From the NCBI GenBank assembly GCA_900753285.1, contig CAADYN010000149.1, forward strand, positions 1 through 20,257: a stretch of 20,257 bases of DNA, read 5' to 3'. Both the position numbers and the translations under genes were made by a program. Below, one piece after another: positions 1-7,454 of the stretch. Source of the DNA: Clostridia bacterium. GTDB lineage: Bacteria; Bacillota; Clostridia; Oscillospirales; CAG-272. The notes beneath the pieces are model-generated. The model worked only from the letters and a program-made list of their open reading frames with translations. It was not told the origin of the DNA and did no database searches. Numbering within the stretch: position 1 is the first letter of the stretch; every line of letters begins with the position of its first letter.

Positions 1-69
1 CGACACCCTGCGCAAGTGCCGGATAGGAACGGCAAAATTTTTTACACTTCTATTACTTCTTTATCACAC
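1..69 (-). mobile_element. Possible 5' end of a group II intron inserted in the ABC gene
   Basis: Homology to ABC exporters stops just before position 69 on the minus strand, where the sequence begins GTGTGATAAAG. This fits the GUGYG 5' consensus of group II introns. Inside it, CCGGCAC followed nine bases later by GTGTCG would form a seven-pair stem (one G-U) if the next base outside the window is G, so the segment looks like structured RNA rather than coding sequence. No reverse transcriptase is visible because only 69 bases are present. A contig-end artefact or another element would look similar. Confidence 0.35.
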
Positions 70-493
70 ATAAGCAAATGTTCACGAGTACCATCGGAAC
101 CATGTTCTCTATCGTGCTGAGCACAGTTGTGCAAACTCCCGAGAGCTGTCCGAGGCTGTTTGAATTGAAGAATCCCATGGGAACGCTCTTCAGTCTGTCG
201 GCAATGGAAATACGTCTCTCCGCCGCCATGAAATATCCCGCGTGAGTCTGGTACATCTTTGATATGCTTGCGGTAACAGCTCCGCCGAATATCGCGACAA
301 GCTCGCATCCGAGTGCTATCCACGCAGTAGTTCCTCCGCTTCTGCTGTCGGTCAGTGACAGAATCACAAAGTATATAGCCGCCACCTGAAACATTTGCAG
401 AACCGCGTTTAAAAATCCTACCGCAACGGACTTGTTTATGTTTTTCTTCTCGTTTCCGGAGAACTTCCAGATTTTTTTGAATGCTTCAATCAC
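53..493 (-). pseudogene. ABC exporter half-transporter, membrane part only (truncated)
   Basis: This encodes the N-terminal membrane region of a second ABC half-transporter. The first 130 or so residues read as a normal type-1 exporter start, with a basic amphipathic lead-in (MIEAFKKIWKFSGNEKKN), two hydrophobic helices and the intracellular stretch ending in ENMVPMVLVN. The frame then reads ICLCVIKK and stops at 53-55, before the remaining helices and the whole ATPase domain; family members run to about 570-600 residues. The start is GTG at 493, whose GTGA overlaps the TGA stop of the upstream ABC gene, so the two are translationally coupled and probably form a heterodimer. The break coincides with a GTGTG motif at 69-65 (minus strand), which suggests an insertion such as a group II intron. 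A chimeric contig end is the alternative. The 3' part lies outside the window, if it exists. Confidence 0.75.
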
Positions 494-2225
494 TTTATTT
501 CACCGTCCTTTGCTCCGATATGCGCCTGCCACATTTCGCGATAGAGCTTGCAGTTTTCGAGAAGCTCCCCGTGTTTTCCCTGCGCTTCGATGTGTCCTCC
601 GTTTACCACAACGATATTGTCCGCGTCCGTGATTGTTGACAGGCGGTGTGCGATTACGATAACGGTCTTGTTCTTCACGAGTTTTGCTATAGCCGACTGA
701 ATCACCGCTTCGTTTTCCGGGTCTATGTACGCCGTCGCTTCGTCAAGTATGATTATCGGAGCGTTTTTGAGCATTGCGCGCGCTATAGCCACTCTCTGAC
801 GCTCTCCGCCCGAAAGATGAGCACCGCTGCCGCCGACGTTTGTGTCATATCCATGCTCAAGCTCGTTTATAAAACTGTCGCAGCCTGCATCGTGAGCCGC
901 AGCTTCAACCTCGGAATCCGTTGCCGTTATGCGACCCATGCGGATGTTCTCGCGAACGGTATCGTCGAAGAGGTAGTTGTCCTGCGAAACATACGCTATC
1001 TGCTCGTACAGCTCAGTCAGCGGGATTTTTTTCAGCTCCTGACTGCCCATAGTGATACTGCCGCTTGACACATCCCAGAATCCCGCGATGAGCTTTGCTA
1101 TTGTGGATTTACCCGAGCCGGACGGACCTACAAGCGCGGTCATGCTGTTCTGCGGTATCTTAAGGGAGACGCCATGCAGAATCTCGCTGTCGCTGTGGTA
1201 GCCGAAGGAGACGTCCTTTACTTCAATATCGTGATTTGTGAGCGGAACGGGAGTCTCGGAATGCTGCTGTTTCTCCGCGTTCAGTATCTCGTCGACAAGT
1301 CCGACCGTTGTTCCGACCTGTGCGAGAGTATCGACAAAATTGAACGCCGCAACTATCGGAGCCGCCATACCGAGAGCAAGGATTATTACCGTAATGAAAG
1401 CTTCCGCTGTAAGGCTTCCGTGGGAGTAGAATACCCATCCGAGAGGAAGAACCGTAAGCATCTGCGCGGGGAAGAAAGCGTATGCAAGAGACATACCGAG
1501 CTGACTGCGGCGCATCCAATCGTAGTAATACTGTGCGTTGGCTCTCACCTTGTCCGTCAGCTTGTTGTACGACTGCTTGCCCTGGTTGTACGCCTTTATT
1601 ACCTCAATGCCGTTTATGTATTCAATCATCGTGCCGCTCATTTCGGTAATAGCTTTGACCGCGCCCTCGTAATCCTTCGCGTAGTTTCCAATTACCGTCA
1701 TCATAAACACAAAGGCTATGGGGAACACAACAAGTGAGAGGAGCGCAAGACGCCAATCGAGAATGAGCAGATAAACGACAGTGAGAACGGGAGTTACAAT
1801 GTTCGCCGTCATCTCCGGGAAGAGGTGCGCCAAAGTCGTTTCCATGTTGTCGACCTGGTCTACTATGGTTTCCTTCATCTTACCGCTCGACGTGTCCATG
1901 ACCGTTCCGAGAGGCAGACGCGGCAGTTTTTCAAGCATTCTCTCACGTATTGTTTTCAGTATGCTGAACGTTGCTTTATGTGAAATTCCGAGCGCGCCGT
2001 TGTAAATGACGGTACGGAGCAGAAATCCGCAGAGAGCCGCGATTATATGGGGAAGATACGCCGAGAAAGCGCTCTCTCCGTTTATCAGAAGAACTATGAT
2101 TTTTGCCGCCGCAAAGTATGGAATCATACCGAAAGCAACGGCAGATACGGCAAGAACTACCGTGAGAATCAGTTTTCCGTGTTCTTTTTCTCCCAGATCC
2201 TGCCGACCGGGCTTTGCTTTTTCAT
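490..2225 (-). pseudogene. ABC exporter half-transporter, membrane plus ATPase (5' frameshift)
   Basis: A multidrug/peptide-type ABC exporter half: six membrane helices fused to a nucleotide-binding domain, acting in the cytoplasmic membrane, probably with the next gene as partner. Numbered from the internal ATG at 2127 (545 residues), Walker A GPSGSGKST is at 334-342, the Q-loop at 382, signature LSGGERQ at 438-444, Walker B with DEATAYIDPENE near 461, and the switch His at 494. All are intact. That ATG lacks the first N-terminal segment. A strong site (GAGGAGG, 2234-2240) precedes an ATG at 2225, but its frame stops after 18 codons. One extra A in either of two A5 runs (2218-2222 or 2185-2189) joins the frames and gives a normal length of about 577 residues. 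It is therefore a frameshift, a sequencing error or a slippage switch. If the frame really is as read, only a weakly initiated 545-residue form is made. Confidence 0.8.
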
Positions 2226-2233
2226 TTAGTTTT

Positions 2234-2240
2234 CCTCCTC
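2234..2240 (-). promoter_or_regulatory. Strong ribosome site for the ABC gene
   Basis: GAGGAGG on the minus strand lies eight bases before the ATG at 2225. It argues that translation of the first ABC gene was meant to begin at 2225 and not at the internal ATG at 2127, which is what exposes the frameshift between the two. Confidence 0.7.
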
Positions 2241-2246
2241 AGCTTT

Positions 2247-2264
2247 GGTTAGTTTATGCTAACC
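2247..2264 (-). promoter_or_regulatory. Palindromic candidate operator before the ABC genes
   Basis: A perfect inverted repeat, GGTTAG-N6-CTAACC, lies in the gap between the TetR gene and the ABC genes. It sits just downstream of a weak possible promoter (TTGTCA at 2296-2291, 16-base spacer, TAAAAC at 2274-2269, minus strand), so it would cover the transcription start. It lacks a T tract, so a terminator is unlikely. Binding by the neighbouring TetR protein is inference; the GTTA/TAAC half-sites resemble those in the TetR promoter palindrome. Confidence 0.45.
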
Positions 2265-2310
2265 GAATGTTTTATGAAAAGGCTGTACTGTGACAACCTC
2301 TTTATCAAAT

Positions 2311-2937
2311 TCACTGACCGACCGTTCCGAAAACCGCTAAAAATCCCTGACGATGGTAGCAGCTCAGCAGGTCGATATATTCCGCCGCCTCTTCCCTGCT
2401 CATTCCGTGACGGATTACTTCAAATATGCTCTCGAAGCGCGAAGTCGTTACGATGTGGAGCAGCTTTTCCGTCATGGCGTTGCCGCACTTTATCGGATAT
2501 CCCGCTATCTCCATGTATTTGTAGGTATATTCCACCTCGATGCGGACAAGCTCGTCTACGAAATTATGGAAGCGTGTGCCGTATGAAGCGTCGAGCAGAA
2601 GCCTGAATTCGTCCAGATGCTCGTACATATAGTCGACAAGCTCGGCAGTTCCCCCGTCCGCGTATTTCGGCATTATCTCAATCTGCGTCTCCTGCTTCAT
2701 CTGATGGAAGTCTTCCTGAATTTTGATGAACCGCTCGATCATTTCGTTCAGCACAGGCTCAACAATCGCGGAAAAGAGTCCTTCCTTATCGCCGAAGCGG
2801 ACGTAGATGGAGTTCGTACTGGTATCCGCCGCCGTTGCAATGGTGCGAAAAGAAGCGTCGGTATATCCGTTTTCGAGAAATTCCCGCTTTGCCGCTTCAA
2901 TTATCCTCTCCGAGACCCCTTCAATCTGCTTTGCCAT
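2311..2937 (-). CDS. TetR/AcrR-family transcriptional regulator
   Basis: A one-component repressor of about 208 residues. The N-terminal 60 residues are a classic TetR helix-turn-helix: SERIIEAAKREFLENGY, then ASFRTIATAADTSTNSIYVRFGDKEGL, in which the recognition helix is followed by the conserved Y..F..KE.L. The remaining helical part is a ligand-binding/dimer domain that cannot be assigned a ligand. I chose the ATG at 2937 because AAGGAG sits five bases upstream; an in-frame ATG at 2955 would place the ribosome site inside the gene. It lies directly upstream of, and in the same direction as, the two ABC half-transporter genes. By known precedent for such pairs it probably represses itself and them until an exported compound binds. 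Confidence 0.9.
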   Translation of the reverse strand: MAKQIEGVSERIIEAAKREFLENGYTDASFRTIATAADTSTNSIYVRFGDKEGLFSAIVEPVLNEMIERFIKIQEDFHQMKQETQIEIMPKYADGGTAELVDYMYEHLDEFRLLLDASYGTRFHNFVDELVRIEVEYTYKYMEIAGYPIKCGNAMTEKLLHIVTTSRFESIFEVIRHGMSREEAAEYIDLLSCYHRQGFLAVFGTVGQ

Positions 2938-2965
2938 AGCTTCTCCTTCATCCATAACATAGTTT

Positions 2966-2980
2966 CATAACAGCGTTATG
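2966..2980. promoter_or_regulatory. Candidate TetR operator at the promoter start site
   Basis: CATAAC-N3-GTTATG is a perfect six-base inverted repeat directly after the -10 box, over the expected transcription start. A further CATAAC half-site occurs at 2953-2958. Position and symmetry suit autorepression by the adjacent TetR protein; binding itself is inferred. Confidence 0.6.
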
Positions 2981-2981
2981 T

Positions 2982-3010
2982 ATTATAGAACATTCCTCCA
3001 ATTTTGTCAA
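2982..3010 (-). promoter_or_regulatory. Consensus sigma-A promoter of the TetR-ABC operon
   Basis: On the minus strand, TTGACA (3010-3005) and TATAAT (2987-2982) are both exact consensus hexamers separated by exactly 17 bases. Such a strong promoter fits a gene held down by a repressor; the palindrome at 2966-2980 lies immediately downstream. Confidence 0.85.
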
Positions 3011-3032
3011 TAGGGCAGGTGAAATTTTTCGC

Positions 3033-3097
3033 GATAAAACAAAAGTTCCCTCGATTTCGGGAGAGCGCCGACTCAGCGTATCATTTAATCAAGGGAA
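3033..3097 (-). terminator. Terminator-like hairpin after the first MATE gene
   Basis: On the minus strand, TTCCCTTGAT (3097-3088) pairs with ATCGAGGGAA (3055-3046), giving ten base pairs including one T-G wobble around a 32-base loop, followed by CTTTTGTTTTA. It begins 11 bases after the MATE stop codon. The large loop makes it less standard than the other terminators here. Confidence 0.6.
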
Positions 3098-3107
3098 TTT
3101 ATTATAT

Positions 3108-4487
3108 TCACTGCTCTTTATTCGCTTTGCTTCCTCGGGCGGCGGGATGACATATGAGAAGCGCGGTCAATATCATCAGTGCGGTCGCCGAAAGACTTAT
3201 CGGGTATGCCGTCATAATAGAGCGGAACGTCAGATACTTCGGGAACATAAGCTCTATCCACGCTATTCTCACTCCGCACACGCCCGCTATAGTCAGCACA
3301 GCCGGAAGTGTGGATATGCCGAACCCGCGCAGATATCCCGCCATAACCTCATAAAACAGGCTGAATGTATGTGAAAGCATAACCATCATCAGTCGGATAT
3401 GTCTGGTTTCAACTACCTCGGGATCACGGTTGAAGAAGGCGAGCAGAGTTTTTCCGAACAAAAGTATCAGCGCAACCGCAAGAGACAGCGTAACGATTCC
3501 CTCTGCAAGGCACAAAAACAATGTTCTGCGACAGCGCTTCATCTCTCCTGCGCCGACGTCCTGTCCGACAAAGGTAGTGCAAGCCTGAGAAAACGAATTT
3601 AAAATGTCGTATGTGATTATCTCAATATTGTAAGCCGCACTTGACGCCGCCATGACCACCGTTCCGAGACTGTTTATAGCGGACTGAATTACAATATTCG
3701 ACACCGCAAACACCGCGCTTTGTATTCCCGCAGGCAGTCCTATACGCAGGATATTTTTTAGACTTGCGCTGTCTATTTTCAGCTCCTTTGCTTCAAGATG
3801 AATTATTCCGTTAGTGCGGCGCAGCTTTATAAACAGCAGTACCGAGCTTATCGCGTTTGATATGACCGTAGCAATTGCGACTCCGTTCACTGTCATATGC
3901 AAAACCGCCACGAAAAACAGGTTGAGAAGCACGTTCAACACTCCTGAAAAAGCAAGAGCGGCAAGAGGGGTTTTCGTGTCTCCCACACTTCGGAAAATCG
4001 CCGCCTCGAAATTGTACAGCAATATGACCGGCATTCCGATTAGATATATCCTGAGATACAAAAGCGCGAGCGGGAACACGTCCTCCGGCACATTCAGCAT
4101 TCCGAGAAGAGGAGCGGCGGCGGCTTCACCGAGAAACGCGACAAAAATACCGCCGAATATCGCCACAAGAACCGAGGTATGCAGTGTTTTTCTCACCGTA
4201 TCGCGGTCGTTTCTTCCGATGGCGTTTGCTATAACTACATTTGTATCGAGCGCGATTCCGATAAACAGGTTCACAATAAGGCTGATTATGGGACTGTTCG
4301 CACCGACCGCGGCTACTGATACGGTTTTCGCCTCCCCCGTGAAATTCCCCACCACCGCTACGTCCGAGGCGTTAAAGAGCTGTTCCAAGATAGCAGTCGC
4401 CGCAACAGGAAGCGTAAACCGCGGTATTTTATTCCATATCGAGCCGTGTATCATATCAAGAGTCCGTTTTTCGCGGGCATTATTCAT
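3108..4487 (-). CDS. MATE-family multidrug efflux protein
   Basis: A 459-residue membrane protein with about twelve hydrophobic helices in two homologous halves, the normal MATE size. Family hallmarks are visible: the first half has EQLFNASDVAVVGNF and later LLYNFEAAIFRSVGDTKTPL; the second half has ILRIGLPAGIQSAVFAVSN. MATE proteins export cationic drugs or metabolites using a Na+ or H+ gradient; which ion and which substrate cannot be read here. The ATG at 4487 has a GGAAG purine stretch upstream. It is transcribed divergently from a LysR gene 148 bases away, which probably controls it. It is a clear paralogue of the MATE gene at 7521-8894. A TATAAT-like -10 lies near 4527-4532 on the minus strand but no good -35 was seen. 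Confidence 0.92.
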   Translation of the reverse strand: MNNAREKRTLDMIHGSIWNKIPRFTLPVAATAILEQLFNASDVAVVGNFTGEAKTVSVAAVGANSPIISLIVNLFIGIALDTNVVIANAIGRNDRDTVRKTLHTSVLVAIFGGIFVAFLGEAAAAPLLGMLNVPEDVFPLALLYLRIYLIGMPVILLYNFEAAIFRSVGDTKTPLAALAFSGVLNVLLNLFFVAVLHMTVNGVAIATVISNAISSVLLFIKLRRTNGIIHLEAKELKIDSASLKNILRIGLPAGIQSAVFAVSNIVIQSAINSLGTVVMAASSAAYNIEIITYDILNSFSQACTTFVGQDVGAGEMKRCRRTLFLCLAEGIVTLSLAVALILLFGKTLLAFFNRDPEVVETRHIRLMMVMLSHTFSLFYEVMAGYLRGFGISTLPAVLTIAGVCGVRIAWIELMFPKYLTFRSIMTAYPISLSATALMILTALLICHPAARGSKANKEQ

Positions 4488-4573
4488 TTGTCATCTCTTC
4501 CTTCCGTTTTATAAAGTCGGTAATATTATACTACGCGCCGACAGCAATAACATATATATATTAAGAATGATTT

Positions 4574-4594
4574 ATCATAGTTGCAAGGCATGAT
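4574..4594. promoter_or_regulatory. LysR-type box (ATCAT-N11-ATGAT)
   Basis: A perfect five-base inverted repeat of the T-N11-A type recognised by LysR-family regulators lies between the divergent MATE and LysR genes. It covers the -35 hexamer (4581-4586) of the LysR promoter, the arrangement typical of autorepression and of divergent activation of the neighbour. Recognition by this LysR is inferred. Confidence 0.6.
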
Positions 4595-4609
4595 GTAAAG
4601 TGATATAAT
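4581..4609 (+). promoter_or_regulatory. Promoter of the LysR gene
   Basis: TTGCAA (4581-4586), a 17-base spacer and an exact TATAAT (4604-4609). A GGGAGG ribosome site follows at 4625-4630, six bases before the ATG at 4636. Confidence 0.75.
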
Positions 4610-4635
4610 AGAAAAAACGGAATTGGGAGGTAAAA

Positions 4636-5505
4636 ATGGACATTCGCTTACTCAGATATTTTCTTGCTGTGGCTAGAGAAGAAAACATCACACGCGCGGC
4701 GGAAAACCTGCATATCGCTCAGCCGTCTTTGTCAAAGCAGCTTATGGAGCTTGAAAATGAAGTCGGGAAACAGCTGCTCGTGCGCGGAAAAAGAAAAATC
4801 ACGCTGACGGAGGATGGGATTCTGCTTCGCAAGCGTGCCGAGGAAATTGTGGCTCTGCTTGAGAAAACGGAAGCTGAACTGCGCTCGGGCACATCGGTTC
4901 AGGGTGAGGTTTCCATAGGAGGAATGCCCACAAAGCAGATTCTTTCCGCGGCGGCTGAGGTGAGAAAAGCTCATCCTGAGGTGCAGTTTCGGTTTTACGC
5001 AAGCGACGCGACAGACGTGACGGAAAAGCTCGACCACGGAAGCCTTGATTTTGCGGTACTGCTCACGCCTGTGGATGAGGTGAAATATGAGTCCGTTGTT
5101 CTGGGTGAATTCTACCGCTGGGGAGTAATGCTTCCTGCAAAACACATCTCGGCGAAAAAATCCGCAGTCACACGGGAAGACCTTCGTTCCATGACACTTG
5201 TGATGCATCATCGCGTAGGCTTGCAGCATGAAATCGCGGTATGGGCTGAAACCGAGCCGGAATCGCTAAACATTGCCGCCACCTATAATGTAGTAAACGG
5301 AGATCCGTCGGAATTTGTGCGAAGCGGACTCGGCTGTCTTTTGACGACTGAAAACCACATTACGTCCCTGCATGACCCCGATATATGCTTTCTCCCGCTC
5401 GACCCGCCGCTGCTTGTGAATCACGCACTCGTATGGAAGCGTCACTGCGTTATGGGAAAAGCCGCGGGTGTATTTTTAGATGAAATAAGGCGCGCCGAAC
5501 CTTAA
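4636..5505 (+). CDS. LysR-family transcriptional regulator
   Basis: A 289-residue regulator of typical LysR length. Residues 1-60 form the winged helix-turn-helix (DIRLLRYFLAVAREENITRA, then AAENLHIAQPSLSKQLMELE and LLVRGKRKITLTEDG), followed by a linker helix and a periplasmic-binding-protein-like effector domain from about residue 90 to the end. LysR proteins act as tetramers that usually repress themselves and activate a divergent target when bound to a small molecule. The divergent MATE efflux gene and the box at 4574-4594 make that gene the likely target. The effector is unknown. The start is firm: strong ribosome site and consensus promoter. Confidence 0.93.
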   Translation: MDIRLLRYFLAVAREENITRAAENLHIAQPSLSKQLMELENEVGKQLLVRGKRKITLTEDGILLRKRAEEIVALLEKTEAELRSGTSVQGEVSIGGMPTKQILSAAAEVRKAHPEVQFRFYASDATDVTEKLDHGSLDFAVLLTPVDEVKYESVVLGEFYRWGVMLPAKHISAKKSAVTREDLRSMTLVMHHRVGLQHEIAVWAETEPESLNIAATYNVVNGDPSEFVRSGLGCLLTTENHITSLHDPDICFLPLDPPLLVNHALVWKRHCVMGKAAGVFLDEIRRAEP

Positions 5506-5511
5506 CAAAAC

Positions 5512-5556
5512 GACCTCCAATGTCAGATTTTACTCTGATTATCGGAGGTCTGTTTT
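5512..5556. terminator. Bidirectional terminator between LysR and XRE genes
   Basis: GACCTCC (5512-5518) pairs with GGAGGTC (5544-5550), with an inner TCAGA/TCTGA stem (5523-5527/5534-5538). TGTTTT follows on the plus strand and GTTTTGTT on the minus strand, so it can end both convergent genes. Confidence 0.85.
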
Positions 5557-5559
5557 AAT

Positions 5560-6000
5560 TCACTTTTTCCAGTGTCTGAGCTGCGGAACTACGGCTTCCA
5601 TGTGCGCACGAACCTGCTCTTCACTCCAGTTTTCGTTTGCCATGTGTTTTACGCAGAAATCTATCAGCTCTTCCATGCTCGAATACTTGAATTCGCCGCC
5701 GGAATAGCACCACTTGCAGTATTCTTCGTTGAATTCTCCGTCTTCTTCACGGCTTATCGTTGTGTCGTCGAGCGGCATTCCGCAGCACTGGCATACAAGC
5801 TGTACCGGTGAGCCGAGCAGTGTGTTGATAGAAACATCGTAAAACTTCGACAGCAGCTTCAGCGTGTCCACATTCGGTGTAGTTTCTCCGTTTTCCCATC
5901 GAGATACCGCCTGCCTTGTCACAAACAGCTTTTCCGCAAGCTCCTCCTGAGATAATCCCTTCTTCTGTCTCAGCTCAAGTAAAATGTCTTTTGTTTCCAT
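5560..6000 (-). CDS. XRE-family regulator with C-terminal zinc-ribbon domain
   Basis: A 146-residue cytoplasmic protein. Residues 5-62 are a helix-turn-helix of the XRE/Cro type (LRQKKGLSQEELAEKLFVTR, then QAVSRWENGETTPNVDTLKL). Residues 68-105 carry C70, C72, C73, C95 and C98 in CQCCGMPL and EYCKWCYSGGEF, matching the putative zinc-ribbon domain found in many clostridial regulators and small proteins. The C-terminal 40 residues are helical. The frame is open upstream to 6099, but the ATG at 6000 has GGAGG five bases before it and a promoter just above, and the extra 33 residues are not family-like. Target genes and any metal or redox sensing role are unknown. It is transcribed alone, after the deformylase gene. 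Confidence 0.88.
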   Translation of the reverse strand: METKDILLELRQKKGLSQEELAEKLFVTRQAVSRWENGETTPNVDTLKLLSKFYDVSINTLLGSPVQLVCQCCGMPLDDTTISREEDGEFNEEYCKWCYSGGEFKYSSMEELIDFCVKHMANENWSEEQVRAHMEAVVPQLRHWKK

Positions 6001-6037
6001 TTCGTCCTCCGATGTATTAGTCATATCGTATGTCACT

Positions 6038-6066
6038 ATTATAGTACAGTCCCGCCGCAGATTCAA
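6038..6066 (-). promoter_or_regulatory. Promoter of the XRE/zinc-ribbon gene
   Basis: On the minus strand, TTGAAT (6066-6061), a 17-base spacer and TATAAT (6043-6038). It supports the ATG at 6000 as the true start, since the longer reading frame would begin upstream of this promoter. Confidence 0.7.
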
Positions 6067-6085
6067 GCAACCCGTTGTTTCCCCG

Positions 6086-6511
6086 TCAGATGAGAACACC
6101 GTCGCAGTGGTCTGCCTCGTGCTGAATTATCTGCGCTGCCCAGCCGGTGTATGTTTTTATCCTTGTCTGCATATCCGTCGTCTGATAGCGCACCTTTATG
6201 CTTTTATATCTCCTGCATTTTCGCGGACCGCCGAGCAGTGAGAGACACCCTTCCTCAGTCTCATACGCGCCGTCTTTTTTTATTATCTCCGGGTTCAGCA
6301 TAACGGTGTACTTCGGGACTTTTCCGCTCTCGTCAAGGAACGCGATTATCCTCTTTTTCTCGCCTATCATGTTTGCCGCCATTCCTACACAGTCTTCCCT
6401 GTGCGAGATAAGCGTGTCTAGCAAATCTTCTGCAGTCTGCAAATCGTTTTCGTCTGCCGGACTTGACTTTGCGGCGAGGAATATCGGGTCGTGCATCAGT
6501 TCTTTTATCAT
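6086..6511 (-). CDS. def: Peptide deformylase, clostridial subtype
   Basis: A metalloprotease-like enzyme that removes the formyl group from the initiator methionine of new proteins. All three family motifs are present in 141 residues: CVGMAANMIG (41-50, motif 1), EGCLSL (87-92, metal ligand Cys89) and HEADH (131-135, metal ligands His131/His135 with catalytic Glu132). Motif 1 differs from the classic GVGLAAPQIG: the glutamine that stabilises the substrate carbonyl is replaced by Met48. The protein ends seven residues after the last metal ligand, so it lacks the C-terminal helix of longer types. Its ATG overlaps the stop of the upstream membrane-protein gene (ATGA), so the two are co-translated. 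I recall similar variants in other Clostridia but cannot check that here. Confidence 0.9.
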   Translation of the reverse strand: MIKELMHDPIFLAAKSSPADENDLQTAEDLLDTLISHREDCVGMAANMIGEKKRIIAFLDESGKVPKYTVMLNPEIIKKDGAYETEEGCLSLLGGPRKCRRYKSIKVRYQTTDMQTRIKTYTGWAAQIIQHEADHCDGVLI

Positions 6512-7288
6512 TCTCTAACCTTCTCTCGATTGTTTTCGGCTATTCTCTCACCTATGCTGAGTTTTTCCGCTCTCCTATTAAACTGCTCCGTGAATTTTGC
6601 GGAATACGCAGCGAATATAAAGTAAATATACGGCATTCCGAGGTTTGTTTCAAGGAGGGAGTTCACAACAAGCGGTTTCAGCTTTTCTTCGACTGTGGCA
6701 AATCCCGCCGAGCGTATTCCACCGATGAGAAGTCCCGCTTCCCACCCAAACTGCACGAGTATGCCTATCGCGAGAAGCCACGGAATGTTTATGCGGTGTT
6801 CCTTATCGCGCGACAGATTGTATATTATCAGGATGAGATATCCGACGAACATGATAGCCGCCATGTAGCCGTGGTACTCTCCCGTTGTGCGCTGAATTAT
6901 GATTTTGCTCATGTTCTGCGGAGCGAATGTATTTGTGAGAAGCGGACACACGAACCACCACATAAGGATGAGCATCGACCACTCAGACAGGTGCTTGTCC
7001 TTCGATATCCAAAGCCATATCCACGTGAAATTCGTAAAACCGTAGCTCATCGACATCCAGAGAAGAACCCAGAACAAGCTGTACCCGTCCGAAATGCTTC
7101 TGGAATGGCACACAAGATGGAAAATACCGTAGTCCACCGCCATATATAATATTCCCGCGAGAAATCCGACGAGAAACGTCATGTATTTTTTCTTTCGCAA
7201 AAGAAGACAGCCGTAGAGCACGAGAAACGCGATATCGAAAGCAATATACAAAAGGCGAAAACTCGCGTCTGGCTATGATTTCAGTCAT
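6508..7288 (-). pseudogene. Multi-pass membrane protein of unknown function (5' frameshift)
   Basis: A hydrophobic protein with about seven predicted helices (for example IAFLVLYGCLLL, MTFLVGFLAGILYMAVDYGI, WLLAIGILVQFGWEAGLLIG) and a charged cytoplasmic tail. I do not recognise the family. The main frame runs from 6508 to a TTG at 7251 (247 residues) that has no ribosome site and follows an in-frame TAG. A strong site (GGAGGAG, 7292-7298) and promoter serve an ATG at 7288, but in a frame one base out. Removing one base near 7271-7272 or 7258-7261 joins them, giving a natural start such as MTEIIA...RLLYIAFDIAF. It is therefore either frameshifted in the strain or a sequencing error. It overlaps the deformylase start by four bases. 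Confidence 0.7.
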
Positions 7289-7323
7289 AATCTCCTCCGT
7301 AATTTGAACTTTAGTCCTGCAAT

Positions 7324-7352
7324 AGTTTACCATAACGCATGGACAAAATCAA
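7324..7352 (-). promoter_or_regulatory. Promoter of the membrane protein-deformylase operon
   Basis: On the minus strand, TTGATT (7352-7347), 17 bases, then TAAACT (7329-7324) preceded by TGG, an extended -10. It points to the ATG at 7288, not to the TTG at 7251. Confidence 0.55.
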
Positions 7353-7410
7353 GCAAGTATAGACCAAAACAGCTTTTCAAACTTATCCTCAATTGTGCTT
7401 CATTTCGGCT

Positions 7411-7454
7411 TGTAAAAACTGTGTTATTTACTATTGTATTTTATTTTACACAGT
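7411..7454. repeat. Nested inverted repeats at the second MATE promoter
   Basis: ACTGTGT (7418-7424) is mirrored by ACACAGT (7448-7454), and TGTAAAA (7411-7417) by TTTTACA (7444-7450). They bracket the -35 and spacer of the MATE promoter, so they could be an operator for a regulator encoded elsewhere. The long spacing makes a simple dimer site uncertain. Confidence 0.4.

Noticed and set aside
2247..2264. Terminator between the TetR and ABC genes
   Set aside because: The stem is only six pairs with a six-base loop and no T tract follows on either strand, so an operator fits better.
3814..4593. A 259-residue plus-strand frame opposite the first MATE gene
   Set aside because: It is rich in Ser/Thr/Arg with no motif, runs through the divergent regulatory gap, and lies antisense to a clear MATE protein.
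6001..6099. N-terminal extension of the XRE/zinc-ribbon gene
   Set aside because: The promoter (6038-6066) lies inside it, and the ATG at 6000 has a better ribosome site and family-like N-terminus.
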